The notes under the pieces: generated by a model
What the model saw: only the letters and a program-made list of their open reading frames with translations
Database searches by the model: none
Told to the model about the DNA's origin: nothing
Made by a program: the position numbers and the translations under genes
From: Rhodocyclales bacterium
GTDB taxonomy: Bacteria > Pseudomonadota > Gammaproteobacteria > Burkholderiales > Rhodocyclaceae
Reading direction: 5' to 3'
Length of the DNA: 64,000 bases
Assembly: GCA_016214145.1 (NCBI GenBank)
Contig: JACRPA010000004.1
Location: 1 to 64,000 of the forward strand
Shown here: positions 43,745 through 52,368 of the stretch, one piece after another
Position numbering within the stretch: position 1 is the stretch's first letter
Layout of the letters: the number at the start of each line of letters is the position of its first letter

Positions 43745-44482
43745 TTGATCGACGTCGAAACCGAACTCGGCAAGGCGGTCAAGCACTTCTGGAAGACACG
43801 CACCCACCAGAAGAAGCGGCAGGGAGCGGAAACCGGACGGAAGGATGCGGGCAACCGCGGCGCCGTCACGGGCGGCAAGCACGCCGACGGTTTCGTGAAC
43901 CTCATCGCCGGCATCGTCCGCGATGCCGGGCTTCCCGACGCAGCGATCTTCACCACGCAAAAAACGCAGCGCACCCTGCCGGGTTTTTTCCGCCCGACCA
44001 AGGAATGGGATCTCGTCATCGTTTCCGGCTCCGATCTCGTCGGCGCCATCGAAGTGAAATCGCAGGTCGGCAGCTTCGGCAACAACTTCAACAACCGCGT
44101 CGAGGAAGCCCTCGGCAACGCCACCGATTTCTGGACGGCCTACAAGAAAGGCGTGTTCAAGCCGTCGCAGAAACCCTGGCTCGGTTATCTCTTCATGCTG
44201 GAGGAAGATGAAAAGTCGGTGCGATCCACCCAGCGCATCGATCTGAAGCCGTTCGGCGTGGACGAGGCATTTCAGGAGCGGAGCTACGCCAAGCGCTACG
44301 AGCTGGTCTGCGAACGCCTGGTGCGCGAACTGCTTTACGACGCGGCCTGCTTCTTCACCTCCAGTGCGAAGACCGGGATTCGCGGCGCCTACGATCAGCC
44401 GAACGAGGAATTGAGCATCCGCAATTTCGCCATTTCATTGCACGCGAGAGCGGCGGCGTTTGCGAAGCTGCAGCGGAAGTAA
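43745..44482 (+). CDS. Type II restriction endonuclease, PaeR7I/XhoI family
   Basis: A 245-residue PD-(D/E)xK nuclease. Conserved family stretches are GNRGAVTGGKHADGFVNLI, LPGFFRPTKEWDLVIV and AIEVKSQVGSFGNNFNNRVE, with the likely catalytic set Asp89, Glu103 and Lys105. PaeR7I and XhoI cleave CTCGAG, so that is the expected site, not shown by sequence alone. The start is TTG at 43745, one base after the methyltransferase stop; no better start exists. The arrangement fits translational coupling that keeps the nuclease below the methylase. Identification rests on these long shared stretches. Confidence 0.9.
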   Translation: MIDVETELGKAVKHFWKTRTHQKKRQGAETGRKDAGNRGAVTGGKHADGFVNLIAGIVRDAGLPDAAIFTTQKTQRTLPGFFRPTKEWDLVIVSGSDLVGAIEVKSQVGSFGNNFNNRVEEALGNATDFWTAYKKGVFKPSQKPWLGYLFMLEEDEKSVRSTQRIDLKPFGVDEAFQERSYAKRYELVCERLVRELLYDAACFFTSSAKTGIRGAYDQPNEELSIRNFAISLHARAAAFAKLQRK

Positions 44483-44577
44483 AGCTTCTGAAGCCGGTCT
44501 GGGCTAAGGAAAACGACTCCGGTGCATTTGCTCTCTCACCTTTACGTTAGCTTTCACAAATAGGACTGGTACTCGTT

Positions 44578-45741
44578 ATGGCCAAGATACCCAAAAAAGT
44601 CGCTCCTGCAATACCAGCGAAGCGTGCCTACCTGAAGCAGGCTGACGTGCCTTCTGCATCTTTGGATGAAGCCTTGCGAGTACCGCAGGCAATTCTTGAC
44701 CACTATGCAGGTAAGCCTAGTGCGCCACTCCAACTAGCAAAAGCGTTGAACATGGACCCAAAGGGGTCGCAGGTCCGTGTGCTATCTGGTGCGGCTATAG
44801 CCTTCGGTTTAATAGACGGCGGGGCGCAAGCAACGTCGATCTCAATTACTGAACTGGCAAGACGCATTCTTCGTCCCAAGAAGGAGAACGATGATCTCGC
44901 CGCAAAACGCGAGGCCGTATTGAAGCCACGAGTCTTTGGCGATTTCCTCCGTCAGTACGATGGGCACGCGTTTCCGCGGCAAGATATCGCTCTAAATGTT
45001 ATCGAGGAGATGGGGGTTCCGCGCGATAAGGCTGAGGAAGTCCTTGAACGAATAGATTCGAGTGCAAGATCCGTCGGGTTTTTAGAGGAGATAAAGGGCA
45101 AGAACTACGTAACGCTGCAAGGAGCCGCGCAGCCTTCGAAGCCGACCCAAAATGAGGCAGAGGCCGACAAGCAACCTGACGCAGACGACACGCGTCTACC
45201 AGAAACTCCTCGATCCACCGTACCCCCGCCCATCATTCAACCAAAGGGGGCAGCACTAACTGCCGCGATCGCTGACGATCAGCGCCGCCGGCGTGTGTTC
45301 ATCACCCACGGCAAGAACCGTGATCTGGTGGAGCCGATCAAGAAACTATTGGAGTATGGGGAGCTAGAACCCGTTGTTTCTGTTGATCGTCAGTCCGTCT
45401 CGAAACCTGTTCCAGAAAAAGTTTTGGACGATATGCGCGGCTCCGGAGCTGCGATCATTCACGTCGACGCTGACCGGACTATTTTCGACAAGGACGGAAC
45501 CGAACACGTCCTTCTCAATCCAAATGTTCTTATAGAGATCGGCGCTGCCATGGCGTTCTATGGGCGGCGGTTCATTCTCCTCGTGCGCGAGGGAGTGAAA
45601 TTGCCATCCAATCTACAAGGGCTGTACGAGGTTCGATACAGTGGCGAAACGCTAGACGCGACCGCAACGATAAGGCTTCTCGAAGCAATCAAGGATATCA
45701 AGAACTATGCGCTCCCAACCCAGGCGGATGGTGAGGGCTAA
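44578..45741 (+). CDS. Helical/winged-helix-like N domain plus C-terminal TIR-like (CAP12/PycTIR-type) domain
   Basis: A 387-residue protein in clearly A/T-richer DNA than its neighbours. Residues about 35-180 are helical and winged-helix-like (AILDHYAGKPSAPLQLAKAL, SISITELARRILRP). A Pro-rich linker (185-225) leads to a TIR-like domain at 239-376: VFITHGKNRDLVEPIKKLL, VLDDMRGSGAAIIHV, and NPNVLIEIGAAMAFYGRRF with the conserved Glu320, then LPSNLQGLYEVRY. This is the predicted nucleotide-binding TIR family used as an effector in CBASS and Pycsar. No cyclase gene is adjacent. It follows the R-M pair by 95 bp on the same strand. A defence effector or NADase role is inferred. Confidence 0.78.
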   Translation: MAKIPKKVAPAIPAKRAYLKQADVPSASLDEALRVPQAILDHYAGKPSAPLQLAKALNMDPKGSQVRVLSGAAIAFGLIDGGAQATSISITELARRILRPKKENDDLAAKREAVLKPRVFGDFLRQYDGHAFPRQDIALNVIEEMGVPRDKAEEVLERIDSSARSVGFLEEIKGKNYVTLQGAAQPSKPTQNEAEADKQPDADDTRLPETPRSTVPPPIIQPKGAALTAAIADDQRRRRVFITHGKNRDLVEPIKKLLEYGELEPVVSVDRQSVSKPVPEKVLDDMRGSGAAIIHVDADRTIFDKDGTEHVLLNPNVLIEIGAAMAFYGRRFILLVREGVKLPSNLQGLYEVRYSGETLDATATIRLLEAIKDIKNYALPTQADGEG

Positions 45742-45766
45742 CCCGGCGCGTCCCTGAACTCAGACA

Positions 45767-48700
45767 TTACACCCTCCCCTCAACCCCCCACCCCAACCGC
45801 CTCTCCTTCACCAGCGCATAGATCGCCGGAATCACGATCAGCGTCAGGATCGTCGAGGAGATCATGCCGCCGACCATCGGCGCGGCGATGCGGCGCATGA
45901 CTTCCGAGCCGGTGCCGGTGCCCCACATGATGGGCAGCAGGCCGGCCATGATGGCGACGACGGTCATCATCTTCGGCCGCACGCGCTCCACCGCGCCTTC
46001 CATCACCGCGGCGTAGAGATCGGCCGGCCCCGCTCGCCGTCCCGCGGAGACTGACTTTTGCTGCGCCGCCGCCCAGGCGTGGTCGAGGTAGATGAGCATG
46101 ACCACGCCGGTCTCGGCGGCGACGCCGGCCAGGGCGATGAAGCCGACGGCGACGGCGACGGAGAGGTTGTAGCCGAGCAGCCACATCAGCCAGACGCCGC
46201 CGACCAGGGCGAAGGGCACCGAGAGCATGACGATGAGGGTTTCGGTCAGGCGGCGGAAGTTGAGGTAGAGCAGCAGGAAGATGGTGAGCAGCGTCACCGG
46301 GATGACGACCTTCATTTTCGCGATGGCCCGCTCCATGTACTCGAACTGGCCGCTCCAGGCGACGTAGTAGCCGGCCGGAAATTTCACCTTCTCCGCCACC
46401 GCCCGCTTCGCTTCGGCGACGTAGCCGCCGATGTCGCGCTCGCGGATGTCGACGTAGATGTAGGCGGAGAGCAGCGCGTTCTCGGTGCGGATGCCCGGCG
46501 CACCCTTGACGATGCCCACCTTCGCGACCTGGCCGAGCGGAATCATGGCGCCGTCCATGGTCGGCACCAGCACCTCGCGGGCGATGCGCTCGGGATCGGC
46601 GCGCAGTTCGCGCGGATAGCGCACGGCGACGCCGTAGCGCTCGCGCCCCTCGACGGTGGTGGTGACCATCTCGCCGCCCAGCGCGGTGCCGATGACGTCG
46701 AGCAGGTCGCCGACGGCCAGCCCGTAGCGGGCGAGCTGCGCGCGCTCCGGCTCGATGTCGAGATAGAAGCCGCCGGTGATGCGCTCGGCGAAGGCGCTGG
46801 TGGTGCCCGGCACGGCCTTCACCACCGCCTCGATCTCCTTGGCCAGCCGCTCCATCTCGTTCAGATCCTTGCCGAACACCTTGATGCCGATCGGCGTTCG
46901 GATGCCGGTGGACAGCATGTCGATGCGCGCCTTGATGGGCATGGTCCAGGCGTTCGACACGCCGGGGAACTGCAGCGCGCGGTCGAGTTCGGCGATGAGC
47001 GTGTCGACAGTCATGCCGGCGCGCCATTCGGCTTCCGGCTTGAGGTTGATGACCGTCTCGAACATTTCGGTGGGCGCCGGATCGGTGGCGGTGTTGGCGC
47101 GGCCGGCCTTGCCGTAGACCGAGGCCACCTCGGGGAAGCTCTTGATGATCTTGTTCTGCGTCTGCAGCAGCTCGGCCGCCTTGGTGATGGACATGCCGGG
47201 CAGCGAGGTCGGCATGTAGAACAGCGTGCCCTCGTTGAGCGTCGGCATGAATTCCGAGCCGAGCTTGCTGGCGGGGATGAAAGTCAGTCCCAGCGACACG
47301 GCGGCAAGCGCGATGGTCAGCCCCTTGCGGCGCATCACCCAGGCGATGATCGGCCGGTAGGCCCAGATGAGGAAGCGGTTCACCGGATTCTTCGCCTCGG
47401 GCAGGATGCGGCCGCGGATGAAGAGCAGCATCAGCACCGGCACCAGCGTGATCGAGAGCAGCGCCGCCCCGGCCATGGCGAAGGTCTTGGTCCAGGCCAG
47501 CGGCGCGAAGAGGCGGCCCTCCTGCGCTTCGAGGGTGAACACCGGCAGGAAGGAGACGGTGATGATGAGGAGCGAGAAGAAGAGGGCTGGGCCGACTTCC
47601 TTGCAGGCGGCGATGATGGCTTCGGCGCGTTGGCGGAACGCTGCCCCCTCTCCCCCTGCCCCTCCCCCGCCGGGGGGGAGGGGGGTTCTTTCGAGGTGCT
47701 TGTGGGCGTTCTCGATCATGACGATGGCGGCGTCGATCATGGCGCCGATGGCGATGGCGATGCCGCCTAGGCTCATCAGGTTGGAGTTCATGCCGAGCAG
47801 GCGCATGGCGATGAAGGCGATCAGCACGCCGACCGGCAGCATGAGGATGGCGACCAGCGCGCTCCTCACGTGCAGCAGGAAGACGATGCAGACCAGCGCG
47901 ACGATGAGCGCTTCCTCGATCAGCGTGCGCTTGAGCGTGTCGATGGCGCGGTGGATGAGGTCGGCGCGGTCGTAGACGGTTTCCACCCTCACGCCGGCAG
48001 GCAGTCCGGAGGACACTTCCTCGATCTTGGTCTTGAGGTTGTGGATGACCTCGAGGGCGTTCTGGCCGTAGCGCGCCATGGCGATGCCGGACACCACCTC
48101 GCCCTCGCCGTTGAGTTCGGTCAGACCGCGTCGCTCGTCGGGCACCAGCTCGACACGGGCGATGTCGCGGATCAATACGGGCGTGCCCTTCTCCGCCTTG
48201 ACGACGAGCTGCTCGATGTCCTCCCGCCCGCGCAGGTAGCCGCGGCCGCGCACCATGTATTCGGTCTCGGCCATTTCGACGACGCGGCCGCCGACGTCGC
48301 GGTTGGAATCGCGGATCGCCTGGGCGACCTTCATGAGCGGGATGCCGTAGGCGCGCAGCTTCACCGGATCGACCGTCACCTGGTAGGTCTGCACGAAGCC
48401 GCCGATCGAGGCCACTTCGGCGACGCCGTGGGCCTTGGTCAACTGGTAGCGCAGGTACCAGTCCTGGATGGAGCGCAGCTCGGCCAGCGTCTTGTCCTTC
48501 GCCAGCAGGGCGTACTGGTAGACCCAGCCGACGCCGGTGGCGTCCGGGCCGATCTGCGGCGTGACGCCCTTCGGCATGCGGCCGGAGGCGAAGTTGAGGT
48601 ACTCCAGCACGCGCGAGCGCGCCCAGTAGATGTCGGTGCCGTCCTCGAAGATGATGTAGACGAAGGAAGCGCCGAAGAAGGAGAAGCCGCGCACCACCCG

Positions 48701-48937
48701 CGACTTCGGCACCGACAGCATGGCCGTGGTGAGCGGATAGGTGACCTGGTCCTCCACCACCTGCGGCGCCTGGCCGGGGTATTCGGTGTAGACGATGACC
48801 TGCACGTCGGAAAGGTCCGGCAAGGCGTCGATGGGCGTGCGCAGGATGGCGAAGATCCCCGCCAGCACGACGAAGAGCGTGGCCAGCAGCACGAGGAAGC
48901 GGTTGCGCGCCGACCATTCGATTATTGCGTTCAGCAT
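45767..48937 (-). CDS. cusA: CusA-type heavy-metal RND efflux pump (Cu+/Ag+)
   Basis: A 1056-residue inner-membrane pump of the HME-RND family, proton-driven. The three export methionines of E. coli CusA are conserved, in LNEGTLFYMPTSLPG, RAGMTVDTLI and RIDMLSTGI, which argues for Cu+/Ag+ rather than Zn or Co. The membrane relay motif GAMIDAAIVMIENAHKHLE is present. Just after it, in a loop that is variable in the family, the residues RTPLPPGGGGAGGEG come from a C/T-rich palindromic repeat. The gene lies downstream of cusB and cusC on the same strand, separated from cusB by an ATTCCCGC-type repeat. Confidence 0.95.
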   Translation of the reverse strand: MLNAIIEWSARNRFLVLLATLFVVLAGIFAILRTPIDALPDLSDVQVIVYTEYPGQAPQVVEDQVTYPLTTAMLSVPKSRVVRGFSFFGASFVYIIFEDGTDIYWARSRVLEYLNFASGRMPKGVTPQIGPDATGVGWVYQYALLAKDKTLAELRSIQDWYLRYQLTKAHGVAEVASIGGFVQTYQVTVDPVKLRAYGIPLMKVAQAIRDSNRDVGGRVVEMAETEYMVRGRGYLRGREDIEQLVVKAEKGTPVLIRDIARVELVPDERRGLTELNGEGEVVSGIAMARYGQNALEVIHNLKTKIEEVSSGLPAGVRVETVYDRADLIHRAIDTLKRTLIEEALIVALVCIVFLLHVRSALVAILMLPVGVLIAFIAMRLLGMNSNLMSLGGIAIAIGAMIDAAIVMIENAHKHLERTPLPPGGGGAGGEGAAFRQRAEAIIAACKEVGPALFFSLLIITVSFLPVFTLEAQEGRLFAPLAWTKTFAMAGAALLSITLVPVLMLLFIRGRILPEAKNPVNRFLIWAYRPIIAWVMRRKGLTIALAAVSLGLTFIPASKLGSEFMPTLNEGTLFYMPTSLPGMSITKAAELLQTQNKIIKSFPEVASVYGKAGRANTATDPAPTEMFETVINLKPEAEWRAGMTVDTLIAELDRALQFPGVSNAWTMPIKARIDMLSTGIRTPIGIKVFGKDLNEMERLAKEIEAVVKAVPGTTSAFAERITGGFYLDIEPERAQLARYGLAVGDLLDVIGTALGGEMVTTTVEGRERYGVAVRYPRELRADPERIAREVLVPTMDGAMIPLGQVAKVGIVKGAPGIRTENALLSAYIYVDIRERDIGGYVAEAKRAVAEKVKFPAGYYVAWSGQFEYMERAIAKMKVVIPVTLLTIFLLLYLNFRRLTETLIVMLSVPFALVGGVWLMWLLGYNLSVAVAVGFIALAGVAAETGVVMLIYLDHAWAAAQQKSVSAGRRAGPADLYAAVMEGAVERVRPKMMTVVAIMAGLLPIMWGTGTGSEVMRRIAAPMVGGMISSTILTLIVIPAIYALVKERRLGWGVEGRV
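47643..47693. repeat. C/T-rich palindromic repeat inside cusA
   Basis: Contains CCCCTCCCCC facing a GGGGGAGGGG run, with a GCCGG centre, preceded by CCCCCTCTCCCCCTG. It is read in frame as a Gly/Pro-rich stretch and stays in the CusA frame. The same type is seen between cusC and cusB and in the TolC-family gene. Confidence 0.7.
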
Positions 48938-48956
48938 TCAATGTCCCTGTACGACT

Positions 48957-49032
48957 CGTCATTCCCGCGCAAGCGGGAATCCAGGATGCCTCTCAGCGCG
49001 CTGCTGGGTCCCCGCTTTCGCGAGGACGACGG
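48957..49032. repeat. ATTCCCGC-type dispersed repeat between cusB and cusA
   Basis: The left end CGTCATTCCCGCGCAAGCGGGAAT contains its own ATTCCCGC/GCGGGAAT palindrome followed by CCAG. The right end reads CTGGGTCCCCGCTTTCGCGAGGACGACG, an imperfect inverted copy. The layout resembles dRS3/NEMIS-like repeats common in betaproteobacteria. It lies within the 124-bp cusB-cusA gap and may form an RNA hairpin that affects cusA expression. Confidence 0.75.
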
Positions 49033-49061
49033 GTATTTGTCAGGCATTTGCACAATCCTCA

Positions 49062-50627
49062 TTAGTGCCCCGCGTGGGCCGAGGGCCGCGCCGCGCCGCG
49101 CGCCTCCATCTTGTAGATCACCCACTCGCCCGGCTTGCGCTCGACGAACTCGAAGGCGATCGGGCTGCCCGGCTTCATTGTCGCGACCAGCGAGGGATTG
49201 GCGAGCACGAAATCCATGGTCATGGCGGGCCAGCCGAGGCTGGCGACGGGATCGTGGCTGACGCTCACCGTGCCGGCGGCGGCGTCGATGGATTTCAGCG
49301 TGCCCTCGGCCTTGTGCGAGGCCGCAGCTGGTTTCGCCGTGTCCCCGGGACTGACTTTTGCGAAACCGCCGATGGCGGCCTTGAGATTGCTTTCCGCGTC
49401 GATGAGGAAGTTGGCGGCGACCACCACCGGCTCGCCCTCTTTCACGCCTTCCAGCACCTCGACGTAATCGCCGGCGCGCGCGCCGAGCTTCACCTCGCGC
49501 GAATCAAATCTTCCTTCGCCCGTTTGCACCAGCACGATGCGGCGCACGCCGCTGTCGATCACCGCCGACTGCGGCACCGCCAGCACCTTCGCCGCCGCCG
49601 TCGACGCCAGCTCCAGCGAGGCGAACATGCCCGGCTTGAGCAGCCCGCCGGGGTTCGCCAGCTCCACCCGAACCGGCACGCTGCGCGTCTCCGCCTTCAG
49701 CGTCGGGTAGACGTAGCTCACCGTGCCCTCGAAGGACTTGTCGGGATAGGCGTTGATGCGCACGGCCGCCTTCTGGCCGACGCGAACGCCGCCGATGTCC
49801 TGCTCGGAGACGTCGGCGATCGCCCACACCGAGGACAGGTCGGCCACCTGGTACAAGACCTCGCCGGGCATGAAGCGCATGCCAGCGACGGCCTTCTTTT
49901 CCATGACGATGCCTGAAGCCGGCGCGCGCAGCGTGAGCGTGCGCCGCACTTCGCCGCCCTCGCGCAGGCGGGCGATCTGCTCGTCGGAGATGTCCCAGTT
50001 GCGCAGGCGCGAGAGGCTGGAGTCGGCGAGCTGCTTCATGCCGGCCTGCGCTTCCGGCCCGGCGTCCCTGAGCGACTCGCGGCCCTGGGCGGCGATGGCG
50101 TATTCCTTCTGCGCCGAGACGAGTTCCGGGCTGTACACCTCGGCCAGCGCCTGGCCGCGTCCGACCGGCTGGCCGGTGGCGTTGACGTGGAGCTTTTCGA
50201 TCCAGCCCTCGAACTTCGGCGCCACGGTGTGCAGGCGGCGCTCGTCCGCCTCGATGCGGCCGCTGGCGCGCACGCTGCGGGACAGCTCGCGCATCGCCGC
50301 GATTTCCGTGCGCACGCCGAGCTTCTGCACTTTCTCGGTGCTGATGACGATGCCGCTGCCCGCGTCGGCGGTGTCCTCCCCTTCGTACACCGGAATGTAT
50401 TCCATGCCCATCGGGTCTTTCTTCGGCACCGGCGAGGTGTCGGGCAGGCCCATGGGGTTGCGGTAGAAGAGCAGCCGGCGCTCCTGCTTCGCGCCCTCCA
50501 TCTTCGCGGCGGCTGGCGGCGCGGCCGCTTCATGGCCGCCGCGGCTGCCGAGCCAGTAGCCGGCGCCGAGTGCGGCGGCCACAAGGACCGCGGCCAACGC
50601 CATGCCGGATTTACTTTTCGGATTCAT
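49062..50627 (-). CDS. cusB: CusB-type periplasmic adaptor with fused CusF-like domain
   Basis: A 521-residue membrane-fusion protein. An N-terminal anchor (MALAAVLVAAALGAGYWLGS) is followed by a metal-binding segment (YRNPMGLPDTSP, KKDPMGMEYIPVYEG), then the adaptor hairpin and lipoyl-like domains (KFEGWIEKLHVNATGQPVGRG). From about residue 440 comes a CusF-like module (SIDAAAGTVSVSHDP, LGWPAMTMDF) with the His, Trp and two Met of Cu(I)/Ag(I) binding. This domain loads metal to the pump. A separate CusF is also encoded at 52055-52348. It is between cusC and cusA on the same strand. Confidence 0.94.
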   Translation of the reverse strand: MNPKSKSGMALAAVLVAAALGAGYWLGSRGGHEAAAPPAAAKMEGAKQERRLLFYRNPMGLPDTSPVPKKDPMGMEYIPVYEGEDTADAGSGIVISTEKVQKLGVRTEIAAMRELSRSVRASGRIEADERRLHTVAPKFEGWIEKLHVNATGQPVGRGQALAEVYSPELVSAQKEYAIAAQGRESLRDAGPEAQAGMKQLADSSLSRLRNWDISDEQIARLREGGEVRRTLTLRAPASGIVMEKKAVAGMRFMPGEVLYQVADLSSVWAIADVSEQDIGGVRVGQKAAVRINAYPDKSFEGTVSYVYPTLKAETRSVPVRVELANPGGLLKPGMFASLELASTAAAKVLAVPQSAVIDSGVRRIVLVQTGEGRFDSREVKLGARAGDYVEVLEGVKEGEPVVVAANFLIDAESNLKAAIGGFAKVSPGDTAKPAAASHKAEGTLKSIDAAAGTVSVSHDPVASLGWPAMTMDFVLANPSLVATMKPGSPIAFEFVERKPGEWVIYKMEARGAARPSAHAGH

Positions 50628-50648
50628 CGGGACTCCTTTGCGTTGCGG

Positions 50649-50745
50649 GACGCGGCTCCCCCTCTCCCCCTGCCCCTCCCCCGCGAGGGGGGAGGGGAGA
50701 GCTTGCCCCCTCTCCCTTGATGGGAGAGGGCCGGGGAGAGGGTGG
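50649..50745. repeat. Tandem C/T-rich palindromes between cusC and cusB
   Basis: Two palindromes lie side by side: a CCCCTCCCCCGCG..GGGGGGAGGGG unit and a CCCTCTCCC/GGGAGAGGG unit (TTGAT loop), with CCGGGGAGAGGG beyond. They fill most of the 141-bp gap in which no gene is seen. In the transcript (cusC to cusB) they would form stable hairpins. Confidence 0.75.
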
Positions 50746-50768
50746 AGAAATATTCGAAGGGCTGTTAT

Positions 50769-52034
50769 TCACAGTTCTTCTCCCAGCAGCCGTTCGATGT
50801 CGGCGAGGCGGAATTGCGCCTCGGCCTGCGCCTTGAGGCGGTCCAGCCTGGCCTTGCGGATCTGTCGCTGCGCGTCGAGCAGCGTGGCGAAATCCAGCTT
50901 GCCCGTTTCGTAGCCCGCCAGCGCCGCCTTGAAGGCGAGCTCGGCCTGCGGCAGCAGGGCGGTGGCGACCAGCGCTTCCAGGCGCCGTGCGGAATCCAGC
51001 GCGGAGAGGTTCTCGGCCAGCTCGGCGGAGACCTGGTTCAGCGCCGCGTCCTTGCGCGAGCGCGCGGCGGAGGCCATCGCCGCCGCCTCGCGTTCCTGCG
51101 AGCGGCGCGATTCCTGCTGCAGCGGAATGTTCACCTCGAACATCAGCTCCCATTCGGTGACGCGGTTGCGCGTCTGGATCGGCGAGACGCCGACGGTGAG
51201 GTCAGGATAGCGGTTCTTCGTCACCAGTTCGCGGTTCTTCTCGGCCGCGGCGATCTGCGCCTCCTGCGCGGCCAGCTGCGGATTGGCCACCAGCAGGCGC
51301 GCTTCGAGCGCGACGTAATCGAGCTTCGCCGGGGCGGGGAGCGGGCGCAGGGCCTGCGGCTCCGCCAGCGGCGCGACGGGCGGCCGGCGCAGCAGCGCGT
51401 TGAGGCGCGCCGCGGCATGGTGGTGCTCGGTCTCCTGCATCAGCAGCTCGCTCCTCAGTGCGGTCTTCTCGACCTGGGCGCGCACCACGTCCTGCTGCGG
51501 CACCAGCCCGTCCGCATAGCGCGCCTGGGCGAGCTGCTCCAGGCTGCCGCCGAGGCGCAGCAGTTCCTCGGTCAGTCTCCGGCTGTGGCCGGTCAGGTAA
51601 TACTGCGCGAAGGCGGCCTTCACCTTCGCCGCCAGTTCGGCCCAGGTGCCGCTGCGGCGCGCCTGCGCCTGCGCCGCGTCGGCTTCGGCGACCTCGCGCT
51701 TGAGATCGCGCTTGCCCCACAGGGGAATGGTCTGCGCCACGGTGTACTTCGCGCTGCCGACGCGCGCCGGCAGCAGATTGAAGTCGCCGCCGCTCATCTG
51801 GTTGCCGACGTCGCGCAGCTCCAGCCGCCCCATCGGATCGGGCAGCGCGCCGGCCGGCTGCACGCGCGCCTGCGCGGCCTCGGCCTCAAAGCCCATCGCC
51901 GCCAGTTCCGGGTTCTGCCGCCGCGCCAGTTCGAGCAGTTCCTCGACGCGCGCGCCGGGCGGGGCCTGCGAAGCCGCCTGGCCGCTCCAGAGCAGGGCGC
52001 AGAGCGCGCCGGCCATGAGGTGTCGTGTCTTCAT
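50769..52034 (-). CDS. cusC: CusC-type outer-membrane efflux protein (TolC family)
   Basis: A 421-residue protein with a signal peptide (MAGALCALLWSGQAASQA) and the TolC-type helical repeats: RVEELLELARRQNPELAAMG, ALPDPMGRLELRD, LKREVAEADAAQAQAR and the second half starting LDYVALEARLLVANPQL. It supplies the channel for the CusBA pump. The ATG at 52034 gives the signal sequence; the longer open frame upstream lies in the CusF region. It is downstream of cusF, with a 20-bp gap. Confidence 0.92.
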   Translation of the reverse strand: MKTRHLMAGALCALLWSGQAASQAPPGARVEELLELARRQNPELAAMGFEAEAAQARVQPAGALPDPMGRLELRDVGNQMSGGDFNLLPARVGSAKYTVAQTIPLWGKRDLKREVAEADAAQAQARRSGTWAELAAKVKAAFAQYYLTGHSRRLTEELLRLGGSLEQLAQARYADGLVPQQDVVRAQVEKTALRSELLMQETEHHHAAARLNALLRRPPVAPLAEPQALRPLPAPAKLDYVALEARLLVANPQLAAQEAQIAAAEKNRELVTKNRYPDLTVGVSPIQTRNRVTEWELMFEVNIPLQQESRRSQEREAAAMASAARSRKDAALNQVSAELAENLSALDSARRLEALVATALLPQAELAFKAALAGYETGKLDFATLLDAQRQIRKARLDRLKAQAEAQFRLADIERLLGEEL

Positions 52035-52054
52035 GCTGTCTCCCGCTGCGGAAA

Positions 52055-52348
52055 CTATTTCGCCGCCTCGATGCGCGAAATGACGTATTGACCATCCGCG
52101 CCCTTGACGAGGCTGAAGTTCACCTTCTGCTCCGGCTTGATGCCCGTCAGCAGTCTGGCGTCCTGCACCTTGATGTCCATGGTCATGGCCGGCCACTTGA
52201 TGGCGGGAATCGGCTCGTGGGCGAGCTTGACGACGCCGGCGGCGGCGTCGACCTTCTTGACGACGCCCTTGCCCGGAATGTCGTCGGCAGCAAGGGCGGC
52301 GAAGGGAATGGCTGCGGCAAGCAGCGCGGAGATGATCAGTTTCTTCAT
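52055..52348 (-). CDS. cusF: Periplasmic copper/silver chaperone CusF
   Basis: A 97-residue protein with a signal peptide (ALLAAAIPFAALA) and a small beta-barrel. The metal site His44, Trp52, Met55 and Met57 is spelled by HEPIPAIKWPAMTMDI, matching CusF, which binds Cu(I) or Ag(I) with a Trp cation-pi contact. It hands metal to CusB/CusA. GGAG stands before the ATG. It is the second gene of the DUF411-cusF-cusC-cusB-cusA series. Confidence 0.95.
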   Translation of the reverse strand: MKKLIISALLAAAIPFAALAADDIPGKGVVKKVDAAAGVVKLAHEPIPAIKWPAMTMDIKVQDARLLTGIKPEQKVNFSLVKGADGQYVISRIEAAK

Positions 52349-52368
52349 GTGAGGCTCCTTAAAAACAT

